A DNA stretch of 64,000 bases from CAVSRC01 sp963750065 (GTDB lineage: Bacteria > Pseudomonadota > Alphaproteobacteria > Rhizobiales > Kaistiaceae): the NCBI GenBank assembly GCA_963750065.1, contig CAVVPK010000015.1, forward strand, positions 124,001 to 188,000, read 5' to 3'. The position numbers and the translations under genes are program-made. Of this stretch, positions 36,797 through 47,300 are shown piece by piece (the stretch's first letter is position 1; every line of letters starts with the position of its first letter). Below the pieces are notes generated by a model that saw only the letters and a program-made list of their open reading frames with translations, made no database searches and was not told the DNA's origin.

Positions 36797-37711
36797 ATGA
36801 GCGAACAGGCATCCGGCGCCACGCTGCTTTTCGATGCGCGCGACATCGTTGGCGAGAGCATCGTGTGGGACGATCGCCGCGGTGTCCTCTGGTGGGTGGA
36901 TATTGGTGGCCGACGCGTCCACAGCCTCAACCCCAAAAGCGGCGCGCACAGCTTGTGGAACGTGCCCGAGTTTCCTACCTCCATTGGGTTGCGCGAGGAC
37001 GGCGGCGCGGTCCTCGGCCTCACCCAGCGGGTGGCGTTGTGGGATTTCAACGACTGCTTCGAGACCTTCGCGGTTCCCGAACCGAATCGTCCCAACAACC
37101 GGCTCAACGAGGGACGCGTCGCGCCAGACGGCTCCTTCTGGGTCGGCACCATGTCGAACAATCTGACCGGCAGCGGCGAGCCTAAGGAGCAGGGGCCGAA
37201 ATCCGGCTTCTACTACCGCATCGATGGCAATGGCGGCGTGACCCGCCTGTCGGGCGATGCCTATGGCATCACCAACACGATGATCTGGCCAGCGCCCGGC
37301 GCCTTCGTCACGGCCGACACCGTTGACAACGCGCTCTACCGCTACACCCTCTCGTCCGATGGAAAGTGCCTGTCGGGCCGCGCACTCTTTTCAGCGCCCT
37401 TCGAACGCGGCCTGCCGGATGGGTCCTGCATCGACAGCGACGGCGGTATCTGGACCTGCCGCGTGGTCGGTGGGCGGTGCCTGACGCGCACACTGCCCGA
37501 CGGCCGTGTCGACCGTATCGTCGAGCTGCCCTGTTCCTGGCCGACGAGCTGCACCTTTGGCGGCGACGATCTGGCGACCTTGTTCGTCACTTCGGCTCGC
37601 TTCACCATGACGCCCGAGCAACTTGCCGCCAATCCGCAGGAAGGCGGTGTCTTCGCCTGGAAGCCGGGCGTCACCGGCCTCCGCGAGCCGCGCTTCCGCT
37701 GCGGCGGCTGA
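36797..37711 (+). CDS. SMP-30/gluconolactonase-family lactonase
   Basis: A 304-residue six-bladed beta-propeller. ATG 36797 is used because GGGGGAGG lies just upstream; an in-frame ATG at 36782 would overlap that site. Metal and active-site residues of the family appear in order: Glu in GESIVWDDRRG, Asn in NNRLNEGRVAPDGSFWVGTM, Asn in GITNTMIWP and Asp in GLPDGSCIDSDGGIWTC. It would open the sugar lactone made by the dehydrogenase to the aldonic acid, the substrate of the dehydratases in the same operon. Confidence 0.9.
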   Translation: MSEQASGATLLFDARDIVGESIVWDDRRGVLWWVDIGGRRVHSLNPKSGAHSLWNVPEFPTSIGLREDGGAVLGLTQRVALWDFNDCFETFAVPEPNRPNNRLNEGRVAPDGSFWVGTMSNNLTGSGEPKEQGPKSGFYYRIDGNGGVTRLSGDAYGITNTMIWPAPGAFVTADTVDNALYRYTLSSDGKCLSGRALFSAPFERGLPDGSCIDSDGGIWTCRVVGGRCLTRTLPDGRVDRIVELPCSWPTSCTFGGDDLATLFVTSARFTMTPEQLAANPQEGGVFAWKPGVTGLREPRFRCGG

Positions 37712-37743
37712 CGCAAGTATCGACCGTTCAGGGAGTATGGGAA

Positions 37744-38994
37744 TTGGCGATAGCAGATATCCGGGCGACGACGGTGACGATGCCGCTCGAGGCGCCCTTG
37801 CGCCACGCTAATGGCGTGCATTGGGGGCGCTTCGTGCGCACCGTCGTCGAGGTCATCGACGACGACGGCCTCAGTGGCTTCGGCGAGATGGGCGGCGGCG
37901 GCCAGGGCGCCGAGGCGTCTATTGCCGGGCTGGTGCCCTATCTCAAGGGACACGATCCGCTCCAGCTCGAGCAGTTGCGCTGGAAGATCATGAATCCCAC
38001 CGCCAGCCTCTACAACAACCGCATGCAGCTCCATGCGGCCATCGAGATGGCCTGCCTCGACCTTGCCGGCAAGCGGCTCGGTATCCGCGCCTGCGATCTG
38101 CTTGGCGGGGCGTTGCGCGAGCGCATTCCCTTCGCCAGTTACCTCTTCTATCGCTATCGCGACCCAAAAACCGGGCTCGGAGGCGAGACGATGCCTGACG
38201 AGCTCGTGGCCCACGCCCGCGCCCTGAAGCAGGAACACGGCTTCACCGCGCATAAACTCAAGGGCGGTCACTTCGCGCCCGATCACGACGTCGAAGTCTT
38301 CCGCGCCATCGCCGAGGCGTTTCCCGAGGACCCCGTCCGCCTCGATCCGAATGCCGCGTGGTCGGTGGAGGAATCGGTGCGCGTGGCGCACGCCATCGAG
38401 GATCTCAAGAACGATTATTTGGAGGATCCGACCTACGGTCTGGAAGGCATGCGCCGGTTGCGCGACTTCATCCGCATCCCGACCGCGACCAACACCGTCG
38501 TGGTGAACTTCGAGCAGCTTGCCGCCGCGATCCGCCAGACGGCCGTCGATGTCGTGCTTCTCGACACCACCTTCTGGGGCGGTCTCCGCCAAGCCTATAA
38601 GGCCGGCGCGGTTCTCGAGACCTTCCAGTTTGGGGCTTCCGTCCACTCTTCGGGCGAGCTTGGCATCCAGCTCGCCTCCATGCTGCATCTGGGCGCGAGC
38701 CTGCCCAATCTGCGCTTCGCTGCCGACGCGCATTATCACCATCTGACCGACGACATCCTAGTGGGCGGCAAGATGCGCTATCGCGACGGCATGATCGACC
38801 TGCCCGAGGGGCCGGGACTTGGTATCGAAGTGGACCGCACGAAACTCGCCGAATATGCCGAGCTGTACAGGCAACTCGGCGGCTATTCCTACGACCGCGA
38901 TCCGGGGCGCCCGGGCTGGTATGCGGTCACGCCGGAAAGCCGCTACGCAGATCCTCATGTCAAGGAAATGCCGCCGATGTTGGCGCGAGGGTGA
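37744..38994 (+). CDS. Enolase-superfamily dehydratase, glucarate-dehydratase-like
   Basis: A protein of about 416 residues from TTG 37744 (GGGAG ten bases upstream); no suitable ATG precedes the first barrel strand. Motifs: HKLKGGH (KxK base), VRLDPNAAWS and YLEDPTYG (metal ligands), VVNFEQLAA, and SVHSSGELGIQLASM (barrel-end His with acidic partner). KxK plus HSSGELGIQ resembles glucarate/altronate-type dehydratases. This is a second, clearly different enolase-superfamily enzyme in one operon. It may act on another acid or on the other epimer. It is the last gene before the repeat region. Confidence 0.88.
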   Translation: MAIADIRATTVTMPLEAPLRHANGVHWGRFVRTVVEVIDDDGLSGFGEMGGGGQGAEASIAGLVPYLKGHDPLQLEQLRWKIMNPTASLYNNRMQLHAAIEMACLDLAGKRLGIRACDLLGGALRERIPFASYLFYRYRDPKTGLGGETMPDELVAHARALKQEHGFTAHKLKGGHFAPDHDVEVFRAIAEAFPEDPVRLDPNAAWSVEESVRVAHAIEDLKNDYLEDPTYGLEGMRRLRDFIRIPTATNTVVVNFEQLAAAIRQTAVDVVLLDTTFWGGLRQAYKAGAVLETFQFGASVHSSGELGIQLASMLHLGASLPNLRFAADAHYHHLTDDILVGGKMRYRDGMIDLPEGPGLGIEVDRTKLAEYAELYRQLGGYSYDRDPGRPGWYAVTPESRYADPHVKEMPPMLARG

Positions 38995-39223
38995 GCCGGC
39001 CGGTGGACCGCCTGCGAGTCAGCTGACGCGGCACGAGGAAGAGAACACGGAGGTGGGCAAGCAGTGACCGCCCTATCCTCGACCGTCAGGTGCCGCAGGA
39101 CGTCATTTGCCGAAACTCTGAGGCCTGTCCGGCAGCGCAGGCTGGTTGACTGAGCCACCCTGCTGAATTGGCCCACCGGTAATGTGAGGAAACGCAGGAC
39201 CAGAGATGGCGAACAGGCGACAC
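38995..39223. other. No recognisable gene
   Basis: This is spacer between the catabolic operon and the 21-bp repeat array. Only short frames are present and no terminator hairpin is evident. Confidence 0.4.
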
Positions 39224-39412
39224 GACCGTTCGCTTAGCAACACTGGCTTCCCACTTCACGACAACCGACAACCGCTAAACAGCAATCCGTTCCCGCTTTG
39301 CTGCAACGGCTTCCCGCTCAACGCCACTTCGATCCCGGATAGCGACAGTCGCTTCCCACTTAACGACAATCGATTCCCACATAACGACAATGTGTTCCCA
39401 GATAACGGCAAC
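39224..39412. repeat. Degenerate 21-bp tandem repeat, about nine units
   Basis: Units of 21 bases follow each other without gaps: the first recognisable one is at 39224, then 39245, 39266, 39287, 39308, 39329, 39350, 39371 and 39392. The best-conserved units read like CGCTTCCCACTTAACGACAA. The period is a multiple of three and the plus strand encodes a heptapeptide of the form x-F-P-L-N-D-N within an open frame at 39206-39508. The other strand is also open, so coding is not proven. Confidence 0.75.
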
Positions 39413-39857
39413 GATCGACGCGCGGAATTCCCTGTTCCTGGCCCTCTGGACCCTGCAAACGGCGAGGAATTCGCCGATCGCAAGGGGAGGGATTTCTCCA
39501 GCAACTGATTGTTTTTTCGGGGGAAACACCGCCACAATCTCAGGCAATAAGGCCGAGAACGGCCAAATTCCCTGTTAATTCGCTGAGAACAGGGAAAAAG
39601 AAAACAGAGACAAGTTCACGGTGGACTGCCAGCACCACCACGCAGTCTCCCGTTTTCGGGTCTCCACGAGTGGTCGTCGGAAATCCCACGATATTTCCGC
39701 GGCTTAGTCGGTCGGTCGGCTCGAAGGTCTGGTCGAGAGACGGCTTTGGCGGCGCCATTCCGGGCGATTCGGCGGTTTGTCTCAGGAGGCCCTTTTCGGC
39801 CACCAGACGTTTGAACCGGCGATTACCCGACTGGGCCGACGAGAGTCGAGGCCGGAA
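39413..39857. other. No recognisable gene; downstream flank of a recombinase remnant
   Basis: A minus-strand frame (39540-39803) reads MAEKGLLRQTAESPGMAPPK and similar but matches no family I know. The segment lies immediately downstream of the recombinase stop and may contain the att region of a lost element. Confidence 0.35.
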
Positions 39858-40120
39858 TCAGACCGTGAAGCCGAGGACGGCACGCTGCTCGTCCCATCGG
39901 TACGGCAAGGAGCCGAGGCGCCGGAGCTTCTCTACTGTCAGGTCGACCGGCTGGAGCCCCTTGAGGATCTTCTCGACGATGTCTGGAGCAAGGAAGGCGA
40001 CGGGCAGATGGCGGCTGATCTCGTTGCGATCCTCGTTCTCTCGTACTGCGAGTTCTGTGATCGAGTTGGTGGAGCCATCGGTGATCCGGTCGCACCAGCG
40101 AACCGCGGCAACAGCGAGGT
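39858..40120 (-). pseudogene. Large serine recombinase, C-terminal remnant
   Basis: The frame reads RWCDRITDGSTNSITELAVR, EISRHLPVAFLAPDIVEKIL and KGLQPVDLTVEKLRRLGSLP, then YRWDEQRAVLGFTV and a stop at 39858. It is closely similar to the end of the recombinase at 4849-6522 and shows the normal C-terminus which that gene has lost. The rest of the gene is missing; the frame meets a truncated methyltransferase about 80 bases upstream. Confidence 0.85.
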
Positions 40121-40158
40121 GCTCGACTATTACCTTCTGCCTCGCATCGATTTTGCCG

Positions 40159-40899
40159 TCAGCAAGCTCCGTATGGCCGAGGAAAGGTGGTGAACTCCTC
40201 TGGGCTCATCTCGCCTGAGGCGAAGGCGAACTCCCGATGGCGGATTGAGCCCAGACCGCCAACATGCCCGTCGATCGACACATTGTAAGGCGGGTCGGTG
40301 AAGATCAGGTCCGCCGTCTCCCCAGTCATCAGGCGAGTGACGTCCTCTGGCGACCTTGCATCGCCACAGAGCAGCCGATGGCGCCCAAGGTGCCAGAGGT
40401 CGCCCAGACGGCTCACGGCCGTCTCCGGCGGCTCCGGAATGAGATCTTCCGGGCCGGTGGCGCTCTCGGTGGACGCCTCCCGTGCCTGGTCGAGGGTCAG
40501 ATCGATCTCGGCCAGAGAGAAGCCAGTCAGCGTGACATCGAAGTCGAGATCGATGAGGGCCTGCAGTTCGATGGCGAGGATCTCGCTGTCCCAGCCGGCA
40601 TTGAGGGCCAGCTTGTTGTCGGCAAGCACATAGGCGCGGCGTTCCTCGGCTGAGAGGTGAGACAGCCTCAGCGTTGGGACAGCATCCAGCCCCAGTTCCT
40701 TGGCTGCCATGACCCGGCCATGGCCGGCGACGATCTCGCCGTCGTCGCTGATCAGGATCGGATTGGTGAAGCCGAAGCGGGTGATGCTGTCGGCGATCTG
40801 CCGCACCTGCTTCTTCGAATGCTGACGGGCATTGCCGCGGTAGGGCTTCAAGCCCGCCACCGGCCGCATCTCGATCTGTGGTGTCGCCACAACATCCAT
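40159..40899 (-). pseudogene. ParB-domain/N6-adenine or N4-cytosine DNA methyltransferase, C-terminally truncated
   Basis: The protein starts MDVVATPQIEMRPVAGLKPY. It has a ParB-like nuclease domain (about 10-110: NARQHSKKQVRQIADSITRF, ISDDGEIVAGHGRVMAAKEL), then the amino-methyltransferase motif IV TDPPYNVSID near residue 205. It stops after about 246 residues, at EMSPEEFTTF, whereas this family has about 400-450. The S-adenosylmethionine-binding motif, C-terminal in this circular permutation, is therefore missing and the protein should be inactive as a methylase. Phages and mobile elements often carry this gene. Confidence 0.85.
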
Positions 40900-41854
40900 T
40901 CCATCGCTCCATCGTCATCGCGCGCTGCACATTCAGCGGGCGGTTGATGCAGAACGATGGATGCGGTTGTTCGGCGAAATCAACGCTCACCCCGCCGATG
41001 GAGCTCAAGCGTGGACACCTCAAGAACGCTTCTAAAGTAGCGTCGTTTTTGAGGAGGTTTTGAGGCCGCTGGAGTACCCTCGCGAGTTCCGGACACGGAA
41101 ATCACCGGCCGAAGGGCGCAGATCACGAACGCGTGAACTAGGCATGCAACACGTGACGTCGATGAGCACCTTGGCCGGCAATCTGACAACACCGGCGAGA
41201 TTGATTCGCGAGCGACCAGGTCAGTTAGCTGCTGGTCTACCCCGAAAGAACAGAGTTTGCCGGTCCCGGTAGTCATCTTGTTGGGCTGCCAACACGTGAA
41301 TCAGCCTCTCCCGGCGCGCCGCTCAATCACTAATTGCGTTGGGACCTCACAGCGAATTGCGCCGCGTGCTTGTCCTTGGGTGCGCACCGTCGTCCGGTCC
41401 CGGCAAGGGTGACGGGTAGCCAAGGCAATAGGACCAGCAGCAGCGATCATCGCTGCTTGAATATCGTGTGACGGTCCCCGAGCCCCCAACAGGCTACCGC
41501 GGAAAACTCCACCTCAAAACGATCCAGTTTCCTGGGCTCGGATCACATTCACCGACCTGACGCCGCCCGCGTATGAGAATTCCAGGCTAGCCCTGAACAC
41601 GCCTCGGACGTGTCGAATCCCAAGTGGAGCCGGGCGTGAAGATTGATGGCCGCCGCGCGTTCGCGATTTGGCAGGGCGTGTGACCCATATGCCGTAATCT
41701 GGGCAGTACTTTTCCTGCCGGACAACTAGGCGTTGACCTTCGCCAACCGACTGTTCACGATCCGTGCGAGCTTCCTGCCGGTGATTCTCTGCGAATAGAG
41801 AACGACTGTCCGCTGCGGCGGCTGACAGGGCTTAAGGGGGTAGGGCTTCGGTCG
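40900..41854. other. About 950 bases without a recognisable gene
   Basis: Only short frames occur. A minus frame at 41301-41489 has a stretch (RTTVRTQGQ) faintly like the end of a LacI-type regulator, but this is too weak to call. The promoter of the second two-partner secretion locus must lie near the right end. Confidence 0.4.
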
Positions 41855-43669
41855 ATGTGCCAACTCGGCAAGTTGCTAGCACGCGGGCGTCGGCGGCGTC
41901 TCGTCCGATATCGGGTTCAAGGCCGTCCCATTATTGCGGGACGACGCTTTTTCAGTCGTTTCCTGCCGCGGCTAGTCGCGATCGCTGCGCTCGCCGTTGC
42001 CCCGACGGCCGCTTCGGCGCTGGAACGCAATCCGCCTCCCTCGCCGCCGGCAACGTCCACGACACTGCCAAGCCCCAATGTCACCACTACCAACGCCGAT
42101 GCGACCGCGCTCGGCCCGAATCTCGCCGCCATCGTCCTGATCGGCCTCAACGACCCGGTTGCGCCAGCGCGCGCCGGTGTCAGGGTCGACGCCTCACGCG
42201 TTCCGCTGCTCAACGACCCGGCGTTCATTGCCCGCCTCAAGGGGTTCATCGGCAAGCCGATCAGCGGGCTGCTCATTGCCCAGGTCGAGGCCGAGATCGC
42301 CAAGTTTCAACGCGAGCGTGGCTATCCGTTCGTCTCCGTGTCGACGCCGCCGCAGGAGATAACCAGCGGAACGGTGCGCTTCCGTGTGGTCGAGTTTCGT
42401 GCCGGGACGATCACCGTCTCGGGTGCCAAGCGATTCAACGATGCGGCAATCCGCGAGCGCATTCGTCTGGAGACGGGAGACCGCATTGCCAGCGGTCCGC
42501 TGTCACAGGATCTCGACTGGCTCAACCGCTCGCCCTTCCGCCATGTGACGGCTGAGTTCGCGCCAGGTGCCACCCCTGGTGTCTCGAACCTGCAACTGAA
42601 CACGGTCGAACAACGTCCATGGAACGTCTTCGCGGGATATGGGAATAGCGGTAGCCGCGCCTCGCCAGACCGCTATCTCGTCGGCGCCTCGGTCGGCGAC
42701 ATCCTCGGGTTCAACTCGGTTCTTTCGGTTCAGCTCACGGGCAGTCCGAATTTCTGGACAAATGGCGGCTGGCCGTTGGGAGCGAAGACGGCGGCCGATT
42801 ACGCCAGCCTGTCGGGGACGGCGTCGCTGCCGCTACTGCCGCGAAGCGAGCTTGACCTGACGGCCGACGCCATCGGCCAGAACAGCTCGGACGGCACATT
42901 CGCCGCCAGTACACAGACCGTGGAGGGGAGCGCCATCATTCGTGCGGCGCTGTCCAATTTCCTGGCGCTCCCCGGCGATATCTCCGTCGGCGTCGAAGCG
43001 CGCAGGGAAGAGCGCACGCGTTATTTCGGCGGGCTGTTCGTCGATTCCGCCACCGCCGACGTATACCAGGCGGTGCTGGGATGGAACGCCTCGTGGAGCG
43101 GTAAGCTGTCGGGCAGCTTCGGGATCACCCTCCATGGCAGCCCGGGCGGCATTGGCGCCAACAACAGCGACGCCGCCTTCAGCGCCTATTCCCAGGGACG
43201 GGTCACAAACGCAACCTACGGCTACGTTGATGTCGACGCCGCGCTGCGCCGCGATCTGGCTCACGGCTTCGCTTTGTCGGCAGCGTTCACCGGACAGGCG
43301 GTGAGCGGTCCTCTGCCGGACACCGAGCAGGCCGCACTCGGCGGCCTGGACGCGGTGCGCGGCTATAGCTCGGACGACGGCAGCTATGACAACCTTGCGC
43401 TGCTGCGCAGCGAACTCCTGTTTCCGCAAGCTGACCTGAGCAAGGGCGGCCACATCATCAGCGTCGTTCCCTATGTTTTCGCCGATGTCGGCATCGGCTC
43501 CGCCGTCGCCGGGGCGTCTGTCTCGGCGGCATCGGCCGGCATCGGCAGCCGTATTGCCATCGGCCGGTCCTTCACCGGCGAGGTTGCGCTTGCCCGCTCG
43601 TTCATCGGCGCGCCCACCACTCCGGCAAACGCCTGGGCATTCTATGCGAAGCTATTCGCCAAGTACTGA
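41855..43669 (+). CDS. Two-partner secretion outer-membrane transporter (TpsB, ShlB/FhaC/HecB family)
   Basis: A 604-residue protein with a basic N-terminal leader and a signal peptide ending near TAASA. A proline/threonine-rich linker leads to POTRA domains (SRVPLLNDPAFIARLKGFIG, ISGLLIAQVEAEIAKFQRER, then FRAGTITVSGAKRFNDAAIR). A beta-barrel runs from about residue 255 to the end, with the conserved loop-6-like LGGLDAVRGYSSDDG (the VRGY motif of the Omp85/TpsB superfamily). The terminal residue is Tyr. It is unrelated in detail to the first TpsB (28093-29790). It is followed 20 bases later by the IalB-like gene and then the giant exoprotein. Confidence 0.92.
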   Translation: MCQLGKLLARGRRRRLVRYRVQGRPIIAGRRFFSRFLPRLVAIAALAVAPTAASALERNPPPSPPATSTTLPSPNVTTTNADATALGPNLAAIVLIGLNDPVAPARAGVRVDASRVPLLNDPAFIARLKGFIGKPISGLLIAQVEAEIAKFQRERGYPFVSVSTPPQEITSGTVRFRVVEFRAGTITVSGAKRFNDAAIRERIRLETGDRIASGPLSQDLDWLNRSPFRHVTAEFAPGATPGVSNLQLNTVEQRPWNVFAGYGNSGSRASPDRYLVGASVGDILGFNSVLSVQLTGSPNFWTNGGWPLGAKTAADYASLSGTASLPLLPRSELDLTADAIGQNSSDGTFAASTQTVEGSAIIRAALSNFLALPGDISVGVEARREERTRYFGGLFVDSATADVYQAVLGWNASWSGKLSGSFGITLHGSPGGIGANNSDAAFSAYSQGRVTNATYGYVDVDAALRRDLAHGFALSAAFTGQAVSGPLPDTEQAALGGLDAVRGYSSDDGSYDNLALLRSELLFPQADLSKGGHIISVVPYVFADVGIGSAVAGASVSAASAGIGSRIAIGRSFTGEVALARSFIGAPTTPANAWAFYAKLFAKY

Positions 43670-43689
43670 AGGAAAGGGAGGACCCTGTG

Positions 43690-44224
43690 ATGAAGAGATC
43701 GTGCTTCGCGGCATTCGTGGTGGTTGTTGCTCTGGCGGCTCCGGCCGCCGCTGACGAACCGCAAAGCACGACGGCGACCTACGGCACCTGGCAGCTCAGA
43801 TGCCGGATCTCGACGATTGCCGGCAAGCCCACCAAGAGCTGCGAGATCGCCCAGACGATTCAGATCAAGGGGCAGGCCCAGCCGCTCGTGCAGATCGCTA
43901 TCGGACCGCAGAAGGCCGCGGCGGTTCCCTTGACTTCTGGTCCTGCTCACGCCGATCGGCGTCTGGCTGCCGGAGGCTCCGGTCATCGAGCTGGGCGACA
44001 AGAGCCCACCGGTACCCACCACCTTCAGGCGATGTCTGCCGTCGGCGTGTTTCTCCGACGTACCGTTCACCGACGAGCTGAAGGCGCGCTTCGTTTCCAA
44101 GGGCGACGCACAGGGCTCCATCATCTTCCATCCGGACGAGGGCAAGGACGCCAAGATCCCGATTTCGTTCCAGGGATTTTCCGACGCGGTCGACGCACTG
44201 TCGGCGGAAATCAAGCCCCAATAG
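43690..44224 (+). CDS. IalB (invasion-associated locus B) family protein, one frameshift
   Basis: With one T of 43935-43936 removed, the frame gives 177 residues. A signal peptide (AFVVVVALAAPAAA) precedes the IalB core: TYGTWQLRCRISTIAGKPTK, SCEIAQTIQIKGQAQPLVQI, then LVLLTPIGVWLPEAPVIELG and LPSACFSDVPFTDELKARF. The two Cys pairs typical of IalB are present. IalB proteins are periplasmic or envelope-associated and linked to host-cell entry in Bartonella. Here the gene lies between tpsB and tpsA, so an accessory role in exoprotein export or stability is possible (inference). GGGAGG lies 9-14 bases before ATG 43690. Confidence 0.85.
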
Positions 44225-44390
44225 CGGCCTCGGCGTCTGCGCCCCAACCATCAGTCCGTCTCGCTTCGCGTTAACCGCGTTACGAGTTCTCGGTAAGGTC
44301 GCGCCGAATCAACGCTTGCAACCCCCGGCAATATTCTGGTTAAAATAATGTAAATGTCCTGCATCCCGGCGTGCCCGGGGGAGGGGGGAT

Positions 44391-47300
44391 GTGTTGTTGC
44401 GTAGCATTGCGTTCTGCGGTCGCACCTGCGGAGGGATGTGGCATTCTTGGTGGCGACGCACGGTGCGTTCGGCCGTCGCCGGTGTTTTCGTGTCATCGCA
44501 GATCGTGCTGGCGACCGGGGCGCCGGCACTGGCTGGTGAATTGCCTTCGGGCGGAACGGTCGCTGCCGGAACGGCAAGCATCTCCAGCGGCGGCAATAGC
44601 CTAGCCATCAACCAGTCTTCCTCTAGGGCGATCATCAACTGGTCGTCGTTCGGGATAGGCACCGGCAATTCGGTCCAGTTCAATAACGGCAGCGGCGCAA
44701 CCCTCAACCGCGTCACCGGCTCCGGCGCGTCGTCGATCGACGGCCTGCTGTCCGCGACCGGGTCGATTTATCTGCTCAACCCCAACGGGGTGATCGTCGG
44801 CAAGAACGGCGTCGTCAATGTCGGCGGCTCGTTCGTCGCCTCGACGCTCGACGTGACCGACAGCAACTTCCTCGCCGGTGGCGATATGACCTTCGCCGGT
44901 AGCAGCACTGCCTCGGTGGTGAACCTCGGCAAGGTTGGTGCGCTCGGCGGCGACGTCGCGTTGATCGCCACCACGGTCGAGAACGACGGTACGATCAGCG
45001 CCCCGAATGGAACGGCAGCGCTCGCCGCCGGCAGCGACGTGCTGATGCGCGATGCTGCCCTCAATGGCGGCAAGTTCGTGGTGCGCGTCGGCGGCGCCGG
45101 CACTTCGGCAACCAACAAGGGCAAGATCGAAGCGGCGACGGCGGAGCTCCGCGCCAACGGCGGCAACGTCTACGCGCTCGCCGGCAACACCGACAGCGTC
45201 ATCCGCGCCACCGGCGTGTCGAAAGTTGGCGGCCGCGTCTTCCTGACCGCCGGCAAAGGCGGCAAGGTGAGAGTGTCGGGCCGCGTGGTCGCCCGCAAGC
45301 CGGCCGCGCATATTGCGAAGCCGGGCGCCAAGGATGGCGGCACGGTCATCGTCAGCGGCGACTTCATTGAGCTCGATCCGACCGCATCCATCGATGCTGC
45401 CGGCGAGACCGGCGGTTCGGTTGCTGTCGCGGGGCGCGCCGTCAACCAGTATGGCGCGATCGACGTCAGCGGCACGTTGGGCGCAGGCGGCACCGTCACC
45501 GTCGCCGCCGACCAGGACTATCTGGCCACGTCCGCCGCGAAGATTGACGCCAGCGGCGCGACCGATGGCGGGCTGATCACGGTCAGCGCCGGTCATGCCT
45601 TCTTCACCTCCGGCGCCATGGACGCCTCGGGTCTCTCCGGTCAGGGCGGTACGATCACGCTCGCCGCCGACACCATGCGCTTTGCCAGCAGCGCCATTGC
45701 CGCCGACGGCGGCACCCAGGGCGGCAACATCGTCATCGGTGGAACCGCCGACGCCACCCTCGCCACGCAGGTATTCGCCGATGCTCACGCGACCTTTTCG
45801 GCCTCCGGCACGGGCGCGGCGGGGCAGGGCGGATCGATCAGCTTCTGGTCGAGCGACAACACCGCCGTCGGCAGCCATCTCATCACCACCGGCGCAGCCG
45901 GCGGCGGCCAGATGGAAGTCTCCGGCCATAACGCCATCCAGTTCGGCGGCCTCGCCGAGGGCGCCAATCTGACGCTCGACCCGAAGAACATCTTCGTCGG
46001 CGATGCCGCCTCGGCATTGTTTTCCACCTACACGATCCAGGACCCCAACAATTCGGGTGCCAACGGTGCATTCGGCTCTTCGATCGTGGCGGGCGACAGC
46101 TATCTGCTGATCGGCGACTATCTGGACGATGCCGCTGCGTCGAACGCCGGTGCCGTCTATGTCTTCGATGCCCAGACCCGGGCGCTGGTCGGCACAATCA
46201 CCGGCAGCGCCGCGGGTGACGAGATCAGCTCACGTGTCGTCGCCGCGCTTGGCGACAGCGGGGTTGCTTACGTCAGTTCAAGCCTGTGGAACGGCAACCG
46301 CGGCGCGGTGACATTGATCGATCTGTCGAGCGGCGATTTTCTTGGAACGAGTACGCCGGCCGCCGGCGCGGTCAGCGCCGCGAATTCCATCGTCGGCAGT
46401 ACGGCGGGCGATGAAATCGGCTTCTACTTCGTAGGCATGCTCGGGGACACCGGCACCGCCTATATTTCCTCTCGTTCGTGGTCCAATACGACGACTTTGG
46501 CAACCGGCGCCGGGGCGGCGACCATCATCGACTTGTCGACAGGCACCTTCCTGGGCACGGCAACTCCGGCCGTGGGCGCGATCAGCGCCGCCAATTCGAT
46601 CGTCGGTACGACGACAAACGACGCGGTCGGTGCTGGGGTCTATCTTCTCGGCGATAGCGGGGTCGCCTATGTCTCGTCGGGCAATTGGAGCAACGCGGCT
46701 GCTTCTGCGAGCAAAGCCGGGGCAGTGACCTTCGTCGACTTGTCAACCGGCACATTCCTGGGCACGACAACTCCGGCAATTGGCGCGGTCGACGCCACCA
46801 ATTCGATCGTCGGCACAACGACGAACGATCAGGTCGGCGGCTTTGGCGTAGCCGTGCTCGGCGACACTGGAACCGCCTACATCCGGTCAGTTTACTGGAA
46901 CAACAGCGCCGCTTCTGCGAGCAAAGCCGGGGCAGTGACCTTCGTTGATCTGTCGACGGGCACATTCCTCGGCACCTCGACCACGGCAATTGGGTCGGTC
47001 AGTGCCGCCAATTCGATCGTCGGCAGCAAGACGAATGATTATATAGGCAACGTCGTCGATGTGCTCGGCGACAGTGGCGTGGCCTATGTAAGCTCGGATA
47101 GTTGGTACAACAGCGCGGCTTCGGCAAGCGATGCGGGCGCGGTGACGCTGGTCGACCTGTCGACCGGTACCTTCCTGGGCACCGCGACCGCGGCGATCGG
47201 TGTGGTCAGCCCCGCCAATTCGATCGTCGGCACGACCGCAAACGACCAGGTCGGCTGGCGTGGTGTCGGAATTCTCGACAACGGCATCGCCTACATAGGC

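Noticed and set aside
41301..41489. LacI-type regulator remnant
   Set aside because: Only a few residues (TTVRT) resemble the family end; too short to support.
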